A stretch of 64,000 nucleotides of DNA, from positions 124,001 to 188,000 of IMG/VR virus record IMGVR_UViG_3300030117_007612; one strand, written 5' to 3'. This stretch comes from a virus. A program made the position numbers and the translations under genes. Under the pieces are notes generated by a model, which did not search any database, was not told the DNA's origin, and was given only the letters and a program-made list of their open reading frames with translations. Below, one piece after another: positions 45,192 to 52,610 of this stretch (position 1 is the first letter of the stretch; each line of letters starts with the position of its first letter).

Positions 45192-45899
45192 ATGTCTTTT
45201 GTTTCGCAGAATCACAAGTTGTGCTTCATACACGTTCCAAAAGCCGGCGGCAGCAGTATATCTGAGGCGTTAAAAAAATCCGTGCCGGCTGTAATTTATT
45301 CACGTAAACGACAATTTGGATCTGAATACCCGGATCCTTATCGTTGGTCGGGTAGTGGCCATCATACAATTCTTGATTATCAACAAGAATTTAAAAGATC
45401 GCCCGACTGGTCCTTTGCGATTATTAGAAATCCCTATGAGAGATGCGTGTCCGCATTTATGGTGCATTCTGATTATGGAAAGAAATATTATTCACAAGGT
45501 GCTACTGATGAAAGAATGTTGCATGAATGGGAAAAATATTTGATATTTTGTGAAAACTGGAACAAATCAAGGTCAAAAATTTTCCGGCGCAATAATAGTA
45601 CGTTGGATTCATCTTATGGATTCTTTCATTCTGGCCCGGCAATTCATATGCTGCCATCTCATTATATGATATCAATCGAGGATAAAATTGCAGTCAACAA
45701 ATTGGTGGCTATGAGGGATATACATAAAATACCATCAATCGTTGAACATCATACGGGAATTAAAATTTTTAATATTCTTCACGAGAACAAATCTGATTCA
45801 AAAAACTTTTATGATTTATTTTTAACTAATGAAAATAAAAGAATCATTGAAAGGATTTATGGGAAAGATTTTGAACTTTACGAGAGAGCACATGAATAG
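45192..45899 (+). CDS. Sulfotransferase-family protein
   Basis: This 235-residue protein has the PAPS 5'-phosphosulfate loop 'CFIHVPKAGGSSISEAL' (residues 11-27) and the 3'-phosphate-binding segment 'WSFAIIRNPYERCVSAF'. This is the pattern of type 2 / Sulfotransfer_2 enzymes, which sulfate sugars or proteins. The acceptor is unknown. Possible targets are host surface polysaccharide or a virion glycan. It lies between two nucleic-acid-related genes with no strong ribosome site. Confidence 0.8.
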   Translation: MSFVSQNHKLCFIHVPKAGGSSISEALKKSVPAVIYSRKRQFGSEYPDPYRWSGSGHHTILDYQQEFKRSPDWSFAIIRNPYERCVSAFMVHSDYGKKYYSQGATDERMLHEWEKYLIFCENWNKSRSKIFRRNNSTLDSSYGFFHSGPAIHMLPSHYMISIEDKIAVNKLVAMRDIHKIPSIVEHHTGIKIFNILHENKSDSKNFYDLFLTNENKRIIERIYGKDFELYERAHE

Positions 45900-46137
45900 A
45901 GCACAAAAAAGAAAACTTAAAAAGCAGGCAAAGAATAGTGAGATGCTAGCCGAACAGATGAGCCTTTTTGAGAAATTACCAATTAAATGTAATGTTTGTG
46001 AAAAATCATTTGACAAAACCGATAGAGAAATGGTATTCTCTTGGAAGGTTGTCGTGAAAGAAAAGGAACAGGTCGTCAGACTATTTTGCCCCGACTGTCA
46101 TGACATTGCAACAAAGGTTGTAAACAATGCTGATTGA
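45892..46137 (+). CDS. Small zinc-finger protein
   Basis: The 81-residue product is read from ATG 45892, overlapping the sulfotransferase stop; an in-frame ATG at 45829 would overlap 71 bases. It has a basic N-terminal helix 'MNRAQKRKLKKQAK' and two CxxC pairs, 'CNVC' and 'CPDC', that probably bind one zinc ion. DNA or RNA binding is plausible. It overlaps the thioredoxin gene by 11 bases. Confidence 0.6.
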   Translation: MNRAQKRKLKKQAKNSEMLAEQMSLFEKLPIKCNVCEKSFDKTDREMVFSWKVVVKEKEQVVRLFCPDCHDIATKVVNNAD

Positions 46138-46486
46138 AAATTTAGATTTAAAAACATTTAAAAACTTAAGAAGTGATGGCACCCCTTCCCTAATAAAGTT
46201 TTATAGCAATGGTTGTCACTATTGTCACAAGTTGTCCGGCCTATTGGAAGGCATTGCGGAAAATTTTCCAGATTTAAAATTCTACAAAATCAACATTGAC
46301 AAATATCCAACAATGCCCAAGGCACTAGGCTTCAGCGGTGTGCCGACAATATTGCTTTATAATGTTGTTCCGAACAAAAAATATTATTTTTTTGAAGAAC
46401 CAGATTTTCCAAACAACCACACATGGTATAGCAAACTATACATCGAAAGAAATATAAAAAAATATTATGGAGAAATACAAAAATGA
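46127..46486 (+). CDS. Thioredoxin-like protein
   Basis: This 119-residue protein has 'LIKFYSNGCHYCHKLSGLLE' with active site Cys-His-Tyr-Cys, and 'FSGVPTILLYNV' with the conserved cis-Pro. Length and fold match thioredoxin. CHYC is more oxidising than the usual CGPC by analogy to related proteins. It could reduce the class II ribonucleotide reductase. The start overlaps the previous gene. Confidence 0.85.
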   Translation: MLIENLDLKTFKNLRSDGTPSLIKFYSNGCHYCHKLSGLLEGIAENFPDLKFYKINIDKYPTMPKALGFSGVPTILLYNVVPNKKYYFFEEPDFPNNHTWYSKLYIERNIKKYYGEIQK

Positions 46487-46722
46487 AATTAAATTTATAT
46501 TACGCTGCAACAAACCACTACCGCTCAAAAGCACAAGAAGCTTTGGTCGCACTGGAGCTGTTCTTCAATGATCCGACAGCAGTTAGCGGACATACAGATT
46601 ATGTTGCAGAAATCCAAAAATGGACCAACACTTTAACTGACTGTGAACGCGCCTTGGAAACTCTTAACAAGTACTTCGGCGCACAAGTAGAGGCGGCTCA
46701 AAACCCGCCACAGGACGATTAA
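46483..46722 (+). CDS. Hypothetical small helical protein
   Basis: This 79-residue protein, 'MKLNLYYAATNHYRSKAQEA' onward, is mostly helical and ends in a Pro/Asp tail. It overlaps the thioredoxin stop as ATGA and touches the next start (TAATG). No domain is recognised. Confidence 0.6.
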   Translation: MKLNLYYAATNHYRSKAQEALVALELFFNDPTAVSGHTDYVAEIQKWTNTLTDCERALETLNKYFGAQVEAAQNPPQDD

Positions 46723-47759
46723 TGAAACTCACAGAGTGTTTAAGTTATGATGATGTCTTGTTGGTGCCTCAGTACTCTGACATTCAATCTAGATCTGAAA
46801 TTAACATCGGCGTGAATCTCGACGGGCATCATGTTTTTTCACTGCCAATAGTTGCCTCACCGATGGATACGGTTACTGAGGCGGCCATGGCCATTAAGAT
46901 GGGCAAACTTGGAGGCATGGCTATCCTACATCGATATAATACCATTGAGGAACAAGTCGAATTAGTAAGAAACGTACGCGCAGAACTCCCGGCAGATTTG
47001 CCAGTGGCTGCAGCAGTCGGTGTTACTGGTGATTATCTTGAACGCGCCACCGCTATAGTTGATAATGGCGCCAGCATATTATGTCTAGATATAGCTCATG
47101 GCCACCATTCTTTAATGAAGGATGCGCTGTTTACACTTAAGACAAATTTAAGCGATGATGTACATATTATGGCCGGCAATGTTGCAACAAGGGAAGCCTT
47201 TGAAGACTTGGTAGTCTGGGGCGCAGACAGCGTGCGTGTGGGGATAGGCGGCGGCTCAATATGCTCAACAAGAATACAAACTGGCCATGGAGTATCAACG
47301 CTGCAGTCCATTATAGATTGTTCGAAAGCCAGCCACTCTAGTGGCGTTGCGATTATTGCAGACGGCGGTATTAAGAACTCTGGCGACATGGTAAAAGCTT
47401 TGGCTGCTGGTGCTCACATGGTTATGGTTGGCTCTTTGCTGGCCGGAACAACCGAGACACCGGGAGAGATTATCAAAAACAAGGATGGTAGGGAATACAA
47501 GGTATATCGTGGCATGGCCAGCAAGGAAGCTCAAATGAAGTGGCGTGGTAAGACTAGTTCACTGGAGGGAATCTCAGCATTTGTCGCCAGCAAGGGCCCG
47601 CTAGCGCAGGTCGTCAACGAACTAGAGACGGGCATAAGATCGGGGTTTTCTTATTCGGGCGCCCGCTGCCTGAATGAATTACACGCAAACGTTAAATTCA
47701 TCAAACAAACAAACGCCAGCATCAGTGAAAGCAGCACGCATATTTTGAAGAGTAACTAA
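46722..47759 (+). CDS. IMP dehydrogenase / GMP reductase family enzyme
   Basis: This 345-residue TIM barrel without CBS domains starts 'LSYDDVLLVPQYSDIQSRS'. It has 'IVASPMDTVTEAAMA', 'IMAGNVAT', the active loop 'GGGSICSTRI' with Cys181, 'IIADGGIKNSGDMVKALAAG' and 'GGIRSG'-like 'TGIRSGFSYSGA'. Loop sequence does not settle whether it oxidises IMP or reduces GMP. The absence of CBS domains and the 345-residue length favour GMP reductase, although phage IMPDH-like forms also lack CBS. Either way it would shift guanine nucleotide pools towards DNA synthesis. Confidence 0.85.
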   Translation: MKLTECLSYDDVLLVPQYSDIQSRSEINIGVNLDGHHVFSLPIVASPMDTVTEAAMAIKMGKLGGMAILHRYNTIEEQVELVRNVRAELPADLPVAAAVGVTGDYLERATAIVDNGASILCLDIAHGHHSLMKDALFTLKTNLSDDVHIMAGNVATREAFEDLVVWGADSVRVGIGGGSICSTRIQTGHGVSTLQSIIDCSKASHSSGVAIIADGGIKNSGDMVKALAAGAHMVMVGSLLAGTTETPGEIIKNKDGREYKVYRGMASKEAQMKWRGKTSSLEGISAFVASKGPLAQVVNELETGIRSGFSYSGARCLNELHANVKFIKQTNASISESSTHILKSN

Positions 47760-48094
47760 TGTCAGATATTGAATATGGCAAGCAACAAAAAAGAATTATA
47801 TTCAACGAGTCGGATCATCGACATGCGAAGCTAAAAATTCAATTGAAGCATGATGGCATGTCCCAAGCGACATTTTTTCGATCAATTATTACAGGCTACC
47901 TCAATAAAGATTCTAGAATTATTGATTTTATTGAGGATTATAGAAAGGAAAACAAAATACAAAGCAAGGACAATATCAAAAAATCAAGAAAATTAATTGA
48001 CGAAGGTATTGAAAATGCGAAAAAATTCTCATTTGAGGATAGTGAAATAGAAAACATATTCGATCTAATAGAAAAGGAGTATCCAGAATTATGA
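47759..48094 (+). CDS. Hypothetical small protein, possible ribbon-helix-helix
   Basis: This 111-residue protein has 'RIIFNESDHRHAKLKIQLKH' and 'DGMSQATFFRSIITGYLNKD' near the start. A short strand followed by two helices is the ribbon-helix-helix layout of small DNA-binding proteins. The C-terminal half is charged helix. A regulatory role is inferred from this resemblance only. Confidence 0.5.
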   Translation: MSDIEYGKQQKRIIFNESDHRHAKLKIQLKHDGMSQATFFRSIITGYLNKDSRIIDFIEDYRKENKIQSKDNIKKSRKLIDEGIENAKKFSFEDSEIENIFDLIEKEYPEL

Positions 48095-48369
48095 ATAAGA
48101 TAGGTGAAATTGTAGCACATTTTTCAAAGAAAAACGACATCATCAACTTTGGTGTCATTGTCAATCAAGAAAAGAGAGAAGAGACCGATTGGATTAAAGT
48201 CAAGTGGACCAACAGAGAATTCAGCCCAGATGACGACATTCTGTCCGAGGAGTTGTGGATCTCAAAAGGTGATGTGGAGATTGTCGAACCGTTTGGCCTG
48301 ATTAGTGATTTGCATTTAGCAATGATTGAGCAGGCTAAGGTACATTTTGTAAGAAATGAAAGGCAATAG
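48091..48369 (+). CDS. Hypothetical small protein
   Basis: This 92-residue protein starts 'MNKIGEIVAHFSKKNDIINF' and has strands 'GVIVNQEKREETDWIKVKW' typical of small SH3-like barrels. It overlaps the previous gene as ATGA and the next by 14 bases. Function is unknown. Confidence 0.55.
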   Translation: MNKIGEIVAHFSKKNDIINFGVIVNQEKREETDWIKVKWTNREFSPDDDILSEELWISKGDVEIVEPFGLISDLHLAMIEQAKVHFVRNERQ

Positions 48370-48628
48370 ATCTGTGGACGGCCTTCGGCCTTGTTCACGA
48401 AAATGTATATCTTCGAAAGTGTCCTGTCCCGCTAAAGACTGCCGGCAGTGGATAGATTATGAGGAAGATTATAACTGTTGTCTCATAACAGTTTTTAATC
48501 ACGGCCCCCTCACCTTAAGAGAGGTTTCTCTAAGAGTTGGTGTCACCTTTGCTAGGATCAAACAAATTGAATCCAAGGCGTTAAAAAAAATTAAAAACAT
48601 TCTATCTGACGAAAACCCGTTTTTTTAG
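48356..48628 (+). CDS. Sigma region 4-like helix-turn-helix protein with Cys-rich start
   Basis: This 90-residue protein has six Cys in the first 45 residues ('CSRKCISSKVSCPAKDC' and 'YNCCLI'), perhaps a zinc site. It is followed by 'HGPLTLREVSLRVGVTFARI' and 'KQIESKALKKIKNILSD', the helix-turn-helix of sigma-70 region 4. No regions 2 or 3 are present. It could recruit host polymerase to phage promoters, act like a late sigma partner, or simply bind DNA. The ACTAYTTA motif before late genes makes a dedicated specificity factor attractive. Confidence 0.6.
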   Translation: MKGNRSVDGLRPCSRKCISSKVSCPAKDCRQWIDYEEDYNCCLITVFNHGPLTLREVSLRVGVTFARIKQIESKALKKIKNILSDENPFF

Positions 48629-48646
48629 CTTTTTAAACATGGGGAC

Positions 48647-48654
48647 ACTATTTA
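48647..48654 (+). promoter_or_regulatory. ACTATTTA motif before the acidic protein gene
   Basis: The octamer sits 32 bases before ATG 48687. The surrounding gap (48629-48686) has no sigma-70 pair. Confidence 0.35.
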
Positions 48655-48686
48655 ATACAGAACACGTTAAAGGAGTTTTAAATATT

Positions 48687-49283
48687 ATGAGTAAAAAGTT
48701 ATTAAGCGAAGCAGAATTTAGAAAATTCGCTAAATTAGCTAATCTCGAAACACTTGCCGAGAAGAAGATTGATGAAATCTATGCGGCAGACGAGGAGCCT
48801 GTTGAGGAAGAAGTTTCATTCGACGATGAGGAGACTCTCGAAGAAGAAGAAGAACTTGAGACCGAGGAGATGGACCTTGATGCCGATCTTGGGGGAATGG
48901 AAGAAGAGCCGCCAGTTGATGATGTGCCTGAGCCTGTGGATGATTTAGATGCAGGTGGTGAGGTTATGCTGTCGACAGAAGATGCTCAAAGCGTTGCCGC
49001 GGCATTGCCGGCAATGGAAAAAATTGCTGCAGCAGTAGGCGAAGGCGAGGATGAATTGCCCGGCGAGCCAGAAGCTGAAGTAGATTTGGATGCGGAACTT
49101 GGAGGGGGTGAGGAAGAAGAAGTTCCCATGCAAGAAGAAGAAAGCGACGAAGTAGAACTCAACGAAGAAGATTTAATCGAAGTTGTAGCCCAACGGGTGG
49201 CACAGCGTCTCCAAAAAGAAAAGAACATGGAAGACGTGGTATCACAACTTGCAGAGAGAATTCTTAAAAAGTTGGAAAATTAA
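48687..49283 (+). CDS. Very acidic protein, scaffold- or core-like
   Basis: The 198-residue product is read from ATG 48687 with AAAGGAG upstream; an in-frame start at 48639 has no ribosome site. About 40% Glu/Asp, with 'DLDADLGGMEEEPP' and 'DLDAELGGGEEEE' repeats and a helical C-terminus 'LIEVVAQRVAQRLQKEK'. Composition resembles the gp22-like scaffold in this window and internal head proteins. A late-type motif upstream supports a virion-assembly role. It might also be a DNA mimic; no specific evidence favours that. Confidence 0.55.
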   Translation: MSKKLLSEAEFRKFAKLANLETLAEKKIDEIYAADEEPVEEEVSFDDEETLEEEEELETEEMDLDADLGGMEEEPPVDDVPEPVDDLDAGGEVMLSTEDAQSVAAALPAMEKIAAAVGEGEDELPGEPEAEVDLDAELGGGEEEEVPMQEEESDEVELNEEDLIEVVAQRVAQRLQKEKNMEDVVSQLAERILKKLEN

Positions 49284-49309
49284 TTTGTCAATCAATTAAC
49301 GTGTTATAG

Positions 49310-49344
49310 ATGCCACTGTTTTTGCTTGACAGTGGCATTTTTTT
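49310..49344 (+). terminator. Rho-independent terminator overlapping a promoter
   Basis: ATGCCACTGT (49310-49319) pairs perfectly with ACAGTGGCAT (49329-49338), followed by a T-run to 49344. The right arm contains the last three bases of the -35 box of the next promoter, and the U-tract DNA forms its spacer. Confidence 0.9.
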
Positions 49345-49354
49345 ATGATATAAT
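49326..49354 (+). promoter_or_regulatory. Consensus sigma-70 promoter embedded in the terminator
   Basis: TTGACA (49326-49331), a 17-base spacer and TATAAT (49349-49354) match the consensus exactly. Transcription should start near 49361, only a few bases before ATG 49364, so the transcript would be leaderless or nearly so. Confidence 0.88.
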
Positions 49355-49363
49355 GTGCTAGCT

Positions 49364-49747
49364 ATGGAAATGTTTTTATATACTGTTTTGGTTTTTATTT
49401 TTGGTATTGTCACCGCTAAAGTTTTTGGTGGATTATTTTCTCTAGGACTGTCGGTTGCGATCATAAGAAACGCAGTAGAGACCTCTTTGAGGCTGCTGGG
49501 CGCCGCCGCTGTTGATATGGCATACATCAAGCAAATTAAATATAAAACCTTGATAGAGTGCGGCGAGTCAGAGAAAAATATTGACGCGCTTTGCCATATT
49601 CAAGAAGAAGAATTTAGCCGCTGGAAAAGGCAAAGCATTCAGAATATAAAGTCTACCTTATCTGACAGATATGAATTTATGGCCGATTTTAGCGACTGGG
49701 AACAAGCAATGGAGAAGCTGAGTGAGATTTATAAAAAAAACAATTAA
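49364..49747 (+). CDS. Membrane-anchored protein, nearly leaderless gene
   Basis: The 127-residue product is read from ATG 49364 (ATG 49370 is two codons later). An N-terminal hydrophobic stretch 'FLYTVLVFIFGIVTAKVFGG' and a second one around 'LSLGLSVAIIRNAVETSLRL' are followed by a charged helical cytoplasmic part. No ribosome site precedes the start. It overlaps the ClpP-like gene by 26 bases, so the pair is probably an operon. Function is unknown. Confidence 0.6.
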   Translation: MEMFLYTVLVFIFGIVTAKVFGGLFSLGLSVAIIRNAVETSLRLLGAAAVDMAYIKQIKYKTLIECGESEKNIDALCHIQEEEFSRWKRQSIQNIKSTLSDRYEFMADFSDWEQAMEKLSEIYKKNN

Positions 49748-50399
49748 AGATATTATAAAAGAAGTATTGGAGGACAACGGAGCCCAAAAGGAAACTAAAG
49801 CTGATGATGAGAAGAAAATATCTATCGTAACAGCCGGCGACTTGTTGGGGGATTTAAAAATAACAGACGACGCAGTACACAGAATCGGGCTATTTTCTGA
49901 TTTAGATGCTGAAAAGACAGCAGACATTGTGTACTCGCTACTACAATTCATGCCAACGGAAAATAAGAAAGAAGAAGAAAGGAAGCCAATCGAATTTCAC
50001 ATTTCAACATACGGCGGCTGCGCTGACGATATGTTTGCAATTTATGATCTTATGAAAAAGGTGCAGGACTTGGAACAAGAGATTCACACCACTGGCTGGG
50101 GCAAGGTTATGTCAGCCGGGGTGCTTCTATTGGCTTCTGGTACAAAGGGTAAGCGCCAAATAGGCAAAAACTGTAGGGTCATGATTCATGCTGTTAATGC
50201 GGGAAATGCTGGCGCCTTGCACGATCTTGTTAACGAGATGGAGGCGATCCAAAACATTCAAGAGATGTACATCGATGCACTTGTTAACGAAACTACGATG
50301 ACAAAAACTCAGCTAAAAAAGCTGATTGAGAAAAAGGTGAATGTTTATTTGTCTGCCGAAGAGGCTGTTGAGTTGGGTATCGCTGACGTGATTGTTTAG
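49722..50399 (+). CDS. ClpP-like protease with altered catalytic Asp
   Basis: The 225-residue product starts at GTG 49722 with GGAGAAG upstream. It keeps the ClpP plan: 'FHISTYGGCADDMFAIYDLM', nucleophile Ser131 in 'GWGKVMSAGVLLLASGTKG' and His156 in 'CRVMIHAVNAG'. The third residue, Asp in E. coli ClpP before 'RFLSA', is Asn207 here ('KVNVYLSAEEAVELG'). This could reduce activity or be compensated by a nearby acid. A prohead protease (T4 gp21) is not seen in the window. Phage ClpP-like proteins can serve in head maturation, or this one may adjust host protein turnover. Confidence 0.82.
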   Translation: MRFIKKTIKDIIKEVLEDNGAQKETKADDEKKISIVTAGDLLGDLKITDDAVHRIGLFSDLDAEKTADIVYSLLQFMPTENKKEEERKPIEFHISTYGGCADDMFAIYDLMKKVQDLEQEIHTTGWGKVMSAGVLLLASGTKGKRQIGKNCRVMIHAVNAGNAGALHDLVNEMEAIQNIQEMYIDALVNETTMTKTQLKKLIEKKVNVYLSAEEAVELGIADVIV

Positions 50400-50411
50400 G
50401 AGGATATGGCA

Positions 50412-51041
50412 ATGGCAACTATTAAGGGATGGCATGCTTCTTTAATTGTAGATAAGATTAAAAGAACATTTGATGAGAAGGGGTATGTTTTTTTTGACGG
50501 AAATATTTCATGGAACGTTAATATTGTGGGTGTGAGGAATTCAAACCCAAAAGCCAATAGGTTTGATGACATGCTATTGGCTATATACCGCAATGGTCGC
50601 AAAAAATGGGAAGTGCGAACCTATCAAATAACGACGGATCCCGGTAAATACTGGCTAAAGAAGCCGATGAATGTTGCCGGCACAGCAATTGTCGTTCCGA
50701 ATCAATACAGATCAATTTATAAAATTGGCAAGCACAGGGGAGTTTATGAAGCACTTGTGCAAACCGGCGGCCCTATATCTGTATATCGCGACTCAGATAA
50801 GGATGAAATTCTAGACATGGAGCCAGATACAGTAACTAGTGGGTACTATGGAGTGAATATCCATAAATCCGGCCGTGTCGAATCGACTAAGGTAGAAAAA
50901 TGGTCTGCCGGATGTCAAGTTTTTGCGAGAGCTTCTGAGTTCTCTGATTTTATGAAACTAATTAAGAAGTCTGGAAGTTTATATGGTGACACTTTTTCTT
51001 ACACCCTAATTACTGAAGAAGATTGGAGTATGATAGCGTGA
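50412..51041 (+). CDS. Putative YkuD-like cell-wall enzyme (endolysin candidate)
   Basis: The 209-residue product is read from ATG 50412, 8 bases after AGGAGG; ATG 50406 is too close. In the 211-residue numbering from 50406, 'YYGVNIHKSG' (His153) and 'KWSAGCQVF' (Ser167, Cys170) have the spacing of the L,D-transpeptidase motif H-x(~14)-SHGC, with Ala in place of His. 'KIGKHRGVYEALVQTGGPIS' with 'VYRDSDKDEILD' precedes it. The fold could act on peptidoglycan as an endolysin or virion lytic enzyme. No signal peptide is present. Confidence 0.4.
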   Translation: MATIKGWHASLIVDKIKRTFDEKGYVFFDGNISWNVNIVGVRNSNPKANRFDDMLLAIYRNGRKKWEVRTYQITTDPGKYWLKKPMNVAGTAIVVPNQYRSIYKIGKHRGVYEALVQTGGPISVYRDSDKDEILDMEPDTVTSGYYGVNIHKSGRVESTKVEKWSAGCQVFARASEFSDFMKLIKKSGSLYGDTFSYTLITEEDWSMIA

Positions 51042-52558
51042 GTCTTGAAGAATTAATATTAAAACATCACGGTAAAGACTTTACGCTCAATCAATTAATT
51101 GAAATGGTCGAGCAGGTCGTTGACTCGGGCTTGATTACGGAGCGAGAGCCAGCACCCGAGAAGATTCAAGACAAAGAATTGTCCGTAACGATGCCCATTA
51201 TTCGAATATCAGAAAAGATGTGGGGTAAGGAAGGTTCACAAGATCGGGAAATTATCCAAAAGCTCCTAGGAAGAATTGTTCAATACGGCACAACTCTAAA
51301 GGATAAGATTGATTTAATTAACGATTTCCTAACCAACCCGCCACAAACAGATGATGTTTCCGAAATTTTAACTAACATTGTCCTGTTGGACACCTTGACC
51401 AATATTATGGTGCACTTCAATGCATCTGCTGCCGGTTTTACATTTGAAGGATTTTTGTCGGCGCTCTTGTCCGGACAGCAGGTGCCGGCAGGTACTGCTG
51501 GAATTCAAGACCTAATCGACGCAGACGATAATCCGATAAGCTTGAAGCTGTTGACCGAGAAGCCGGGCGATGTACACGGCAGCTATAGAGATCTGGTGGA
51601 TCACTTCATTGATCCCGGCGCCGCCAAGCAAGATCCGGAGAGCGGCCAATATGTTGGTAGCGCCGGCGCCGAGGGCAAGATGACCTATGTTGTCGCCCTT
51701 AAGTCGTTTAGGGAAAAAGAGGCAGGAGAAAAACTAAAAGGAAAAGAATACATCAGATTTTTCCAATTTGATTTTACCGCAGAAACATTCTTTGAATCGC
51801 TGGTTAGCAACAAAAACAATGTGCCCCTGCTTCTTTTGCCGAAAGATCTGAATGCTGCCCCTGAAATTGGTGGCGAGATGGAGACAGAACAAAATGTCGA
51901 TTTCCTCTCTGATGAACAAGTAGCCAACCTTCATGGAACATCAAAGAAGGTGTATAATTATCTCGTATCGGTGTATGATGCAAGCTATTTGAATCAGGTT
52001 CTGCCCACGATTGAACTTAAGCCATCTGCCGGCGGCAAAAAGATGATAATCGTGTCCAAAGAGACAGGCGAGCCACTCAAAAGAAGTGACGTTGAGCTGC
52101 CACCAGCGGATCCACGCAGAAAGCAAGTAGCACAAAGGGGACACGAAGGATACAGGTCTTATGCCGAATCGGTGAACATATTAAAAGCCGCCCTCGCGCG
52201 AAACAAGAATGAATTTTGGACTCTTATTTCTAAAACTTCTGGCTATACCGGTGCAGCCGGCGAAACGCAATTTATTATTGGCGCAAACTACTATAAAGAA
52301 AAGGGCTATGATAAAGATGGCTTTGGCTATGTTGGAATTATCTACGTCGGCCGTCAAGCGGTCACAGAATTAGCCGAGAGATATGCTGATGTTCTTAACC
52401 AGCAGATTTTTGATCTATTCTCAAAAGTGCAAAATCTCTCAGAGCAGATCAATGCCTATTTTGTCGCCGGCGACAAATCAGAGGGCATTGCCGCGGCAAA
52501 CACAGCAGGCACAATTAAGTCAGAAACTGAAGATTATATGAAAAAAACTAAATCATAG
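51038..52558 (+). CDS. Hypothetical protein with a PD-(D/E)xK-like segment
   Basis: The 506-residue product is read from GTG 51038 (GTGA overlap, with GGAG 10 bases upstream). 'AAGFTFEGFLSALLSGQ' then 'GIQDLIDADDNPISLKLLTE' and 'GSYRDLVDHFID' resembles the Glu helix and Asp...(S/E)xK strand pair of restriction-type nucleases; the Lys is the K in 'ISLKLL'. The second half has no clear domain. It may be a virion-borne or defence-related nuclease, but the catalytic set is incomplete by eye. It precedes the GroEL promoter. Confidence 0.4.
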   Translation: MSLEELILKHHGKDFTLNQLIEMVEQVVDSGLITEREPAPEKIQDKELSVTMPIIRISEKMWGKEGSQDREIIQKLLGRIVQYGTTLKDKIDLINDFLTNPPQTDDVSEILTNIVLLDTLTNIMVHFNASAAGFTFEGFLSALLSGQQVPAGTAGIQDLIDADDNPISLKLLTEKPGDVHGSYRDLVDHFIDPGAAKQDPESGQYVGSAGAEGKMTYVVALKSFREKEAGEKLKGKEYIRFFQFDFTAETFFESLVSNKNNVPLLLLPKDLNAAPEIGGEMETEQNVDFLSDEQVANLHGTSKKVYNYLVSVYDASYLNQVLPTIELKPSAGGKKMIIVSKETGEPLKRSDVELPPADPRRKQVAQRGHEGYRSYAESVNILKAALARNKNEFWTLISKTSGYTGAAGETQFIIGANYYKEKGYDKDGFGYVGIIYVGRQAVTELAERYADVLNQQIFDLFSKVQNLSEQINAYFVAGDKSEGIAAANTAGTIKSETEDYMKKTKS

Positions 52559-52561
52559 TTC

Positions 52562-52590
52562 TTGACATTGTTGCATTATTTGATTATAAT
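52562..52590 (+). promoter_or_regulatory. Sigma-70 promoter for the GroEL gene
   Basis: TTGACA (52562-52567), a 17-base spacer and TATAAT (52585-52590) match consensus exactly. The transcript should begin near 52597, 14 bases before the GTG start. No CIRCE-type inverted repeat is visible. Confidence 0.9.
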
Positions 52591-52610
52591 ACTTATACCA
52601 CGGAGGGAAA

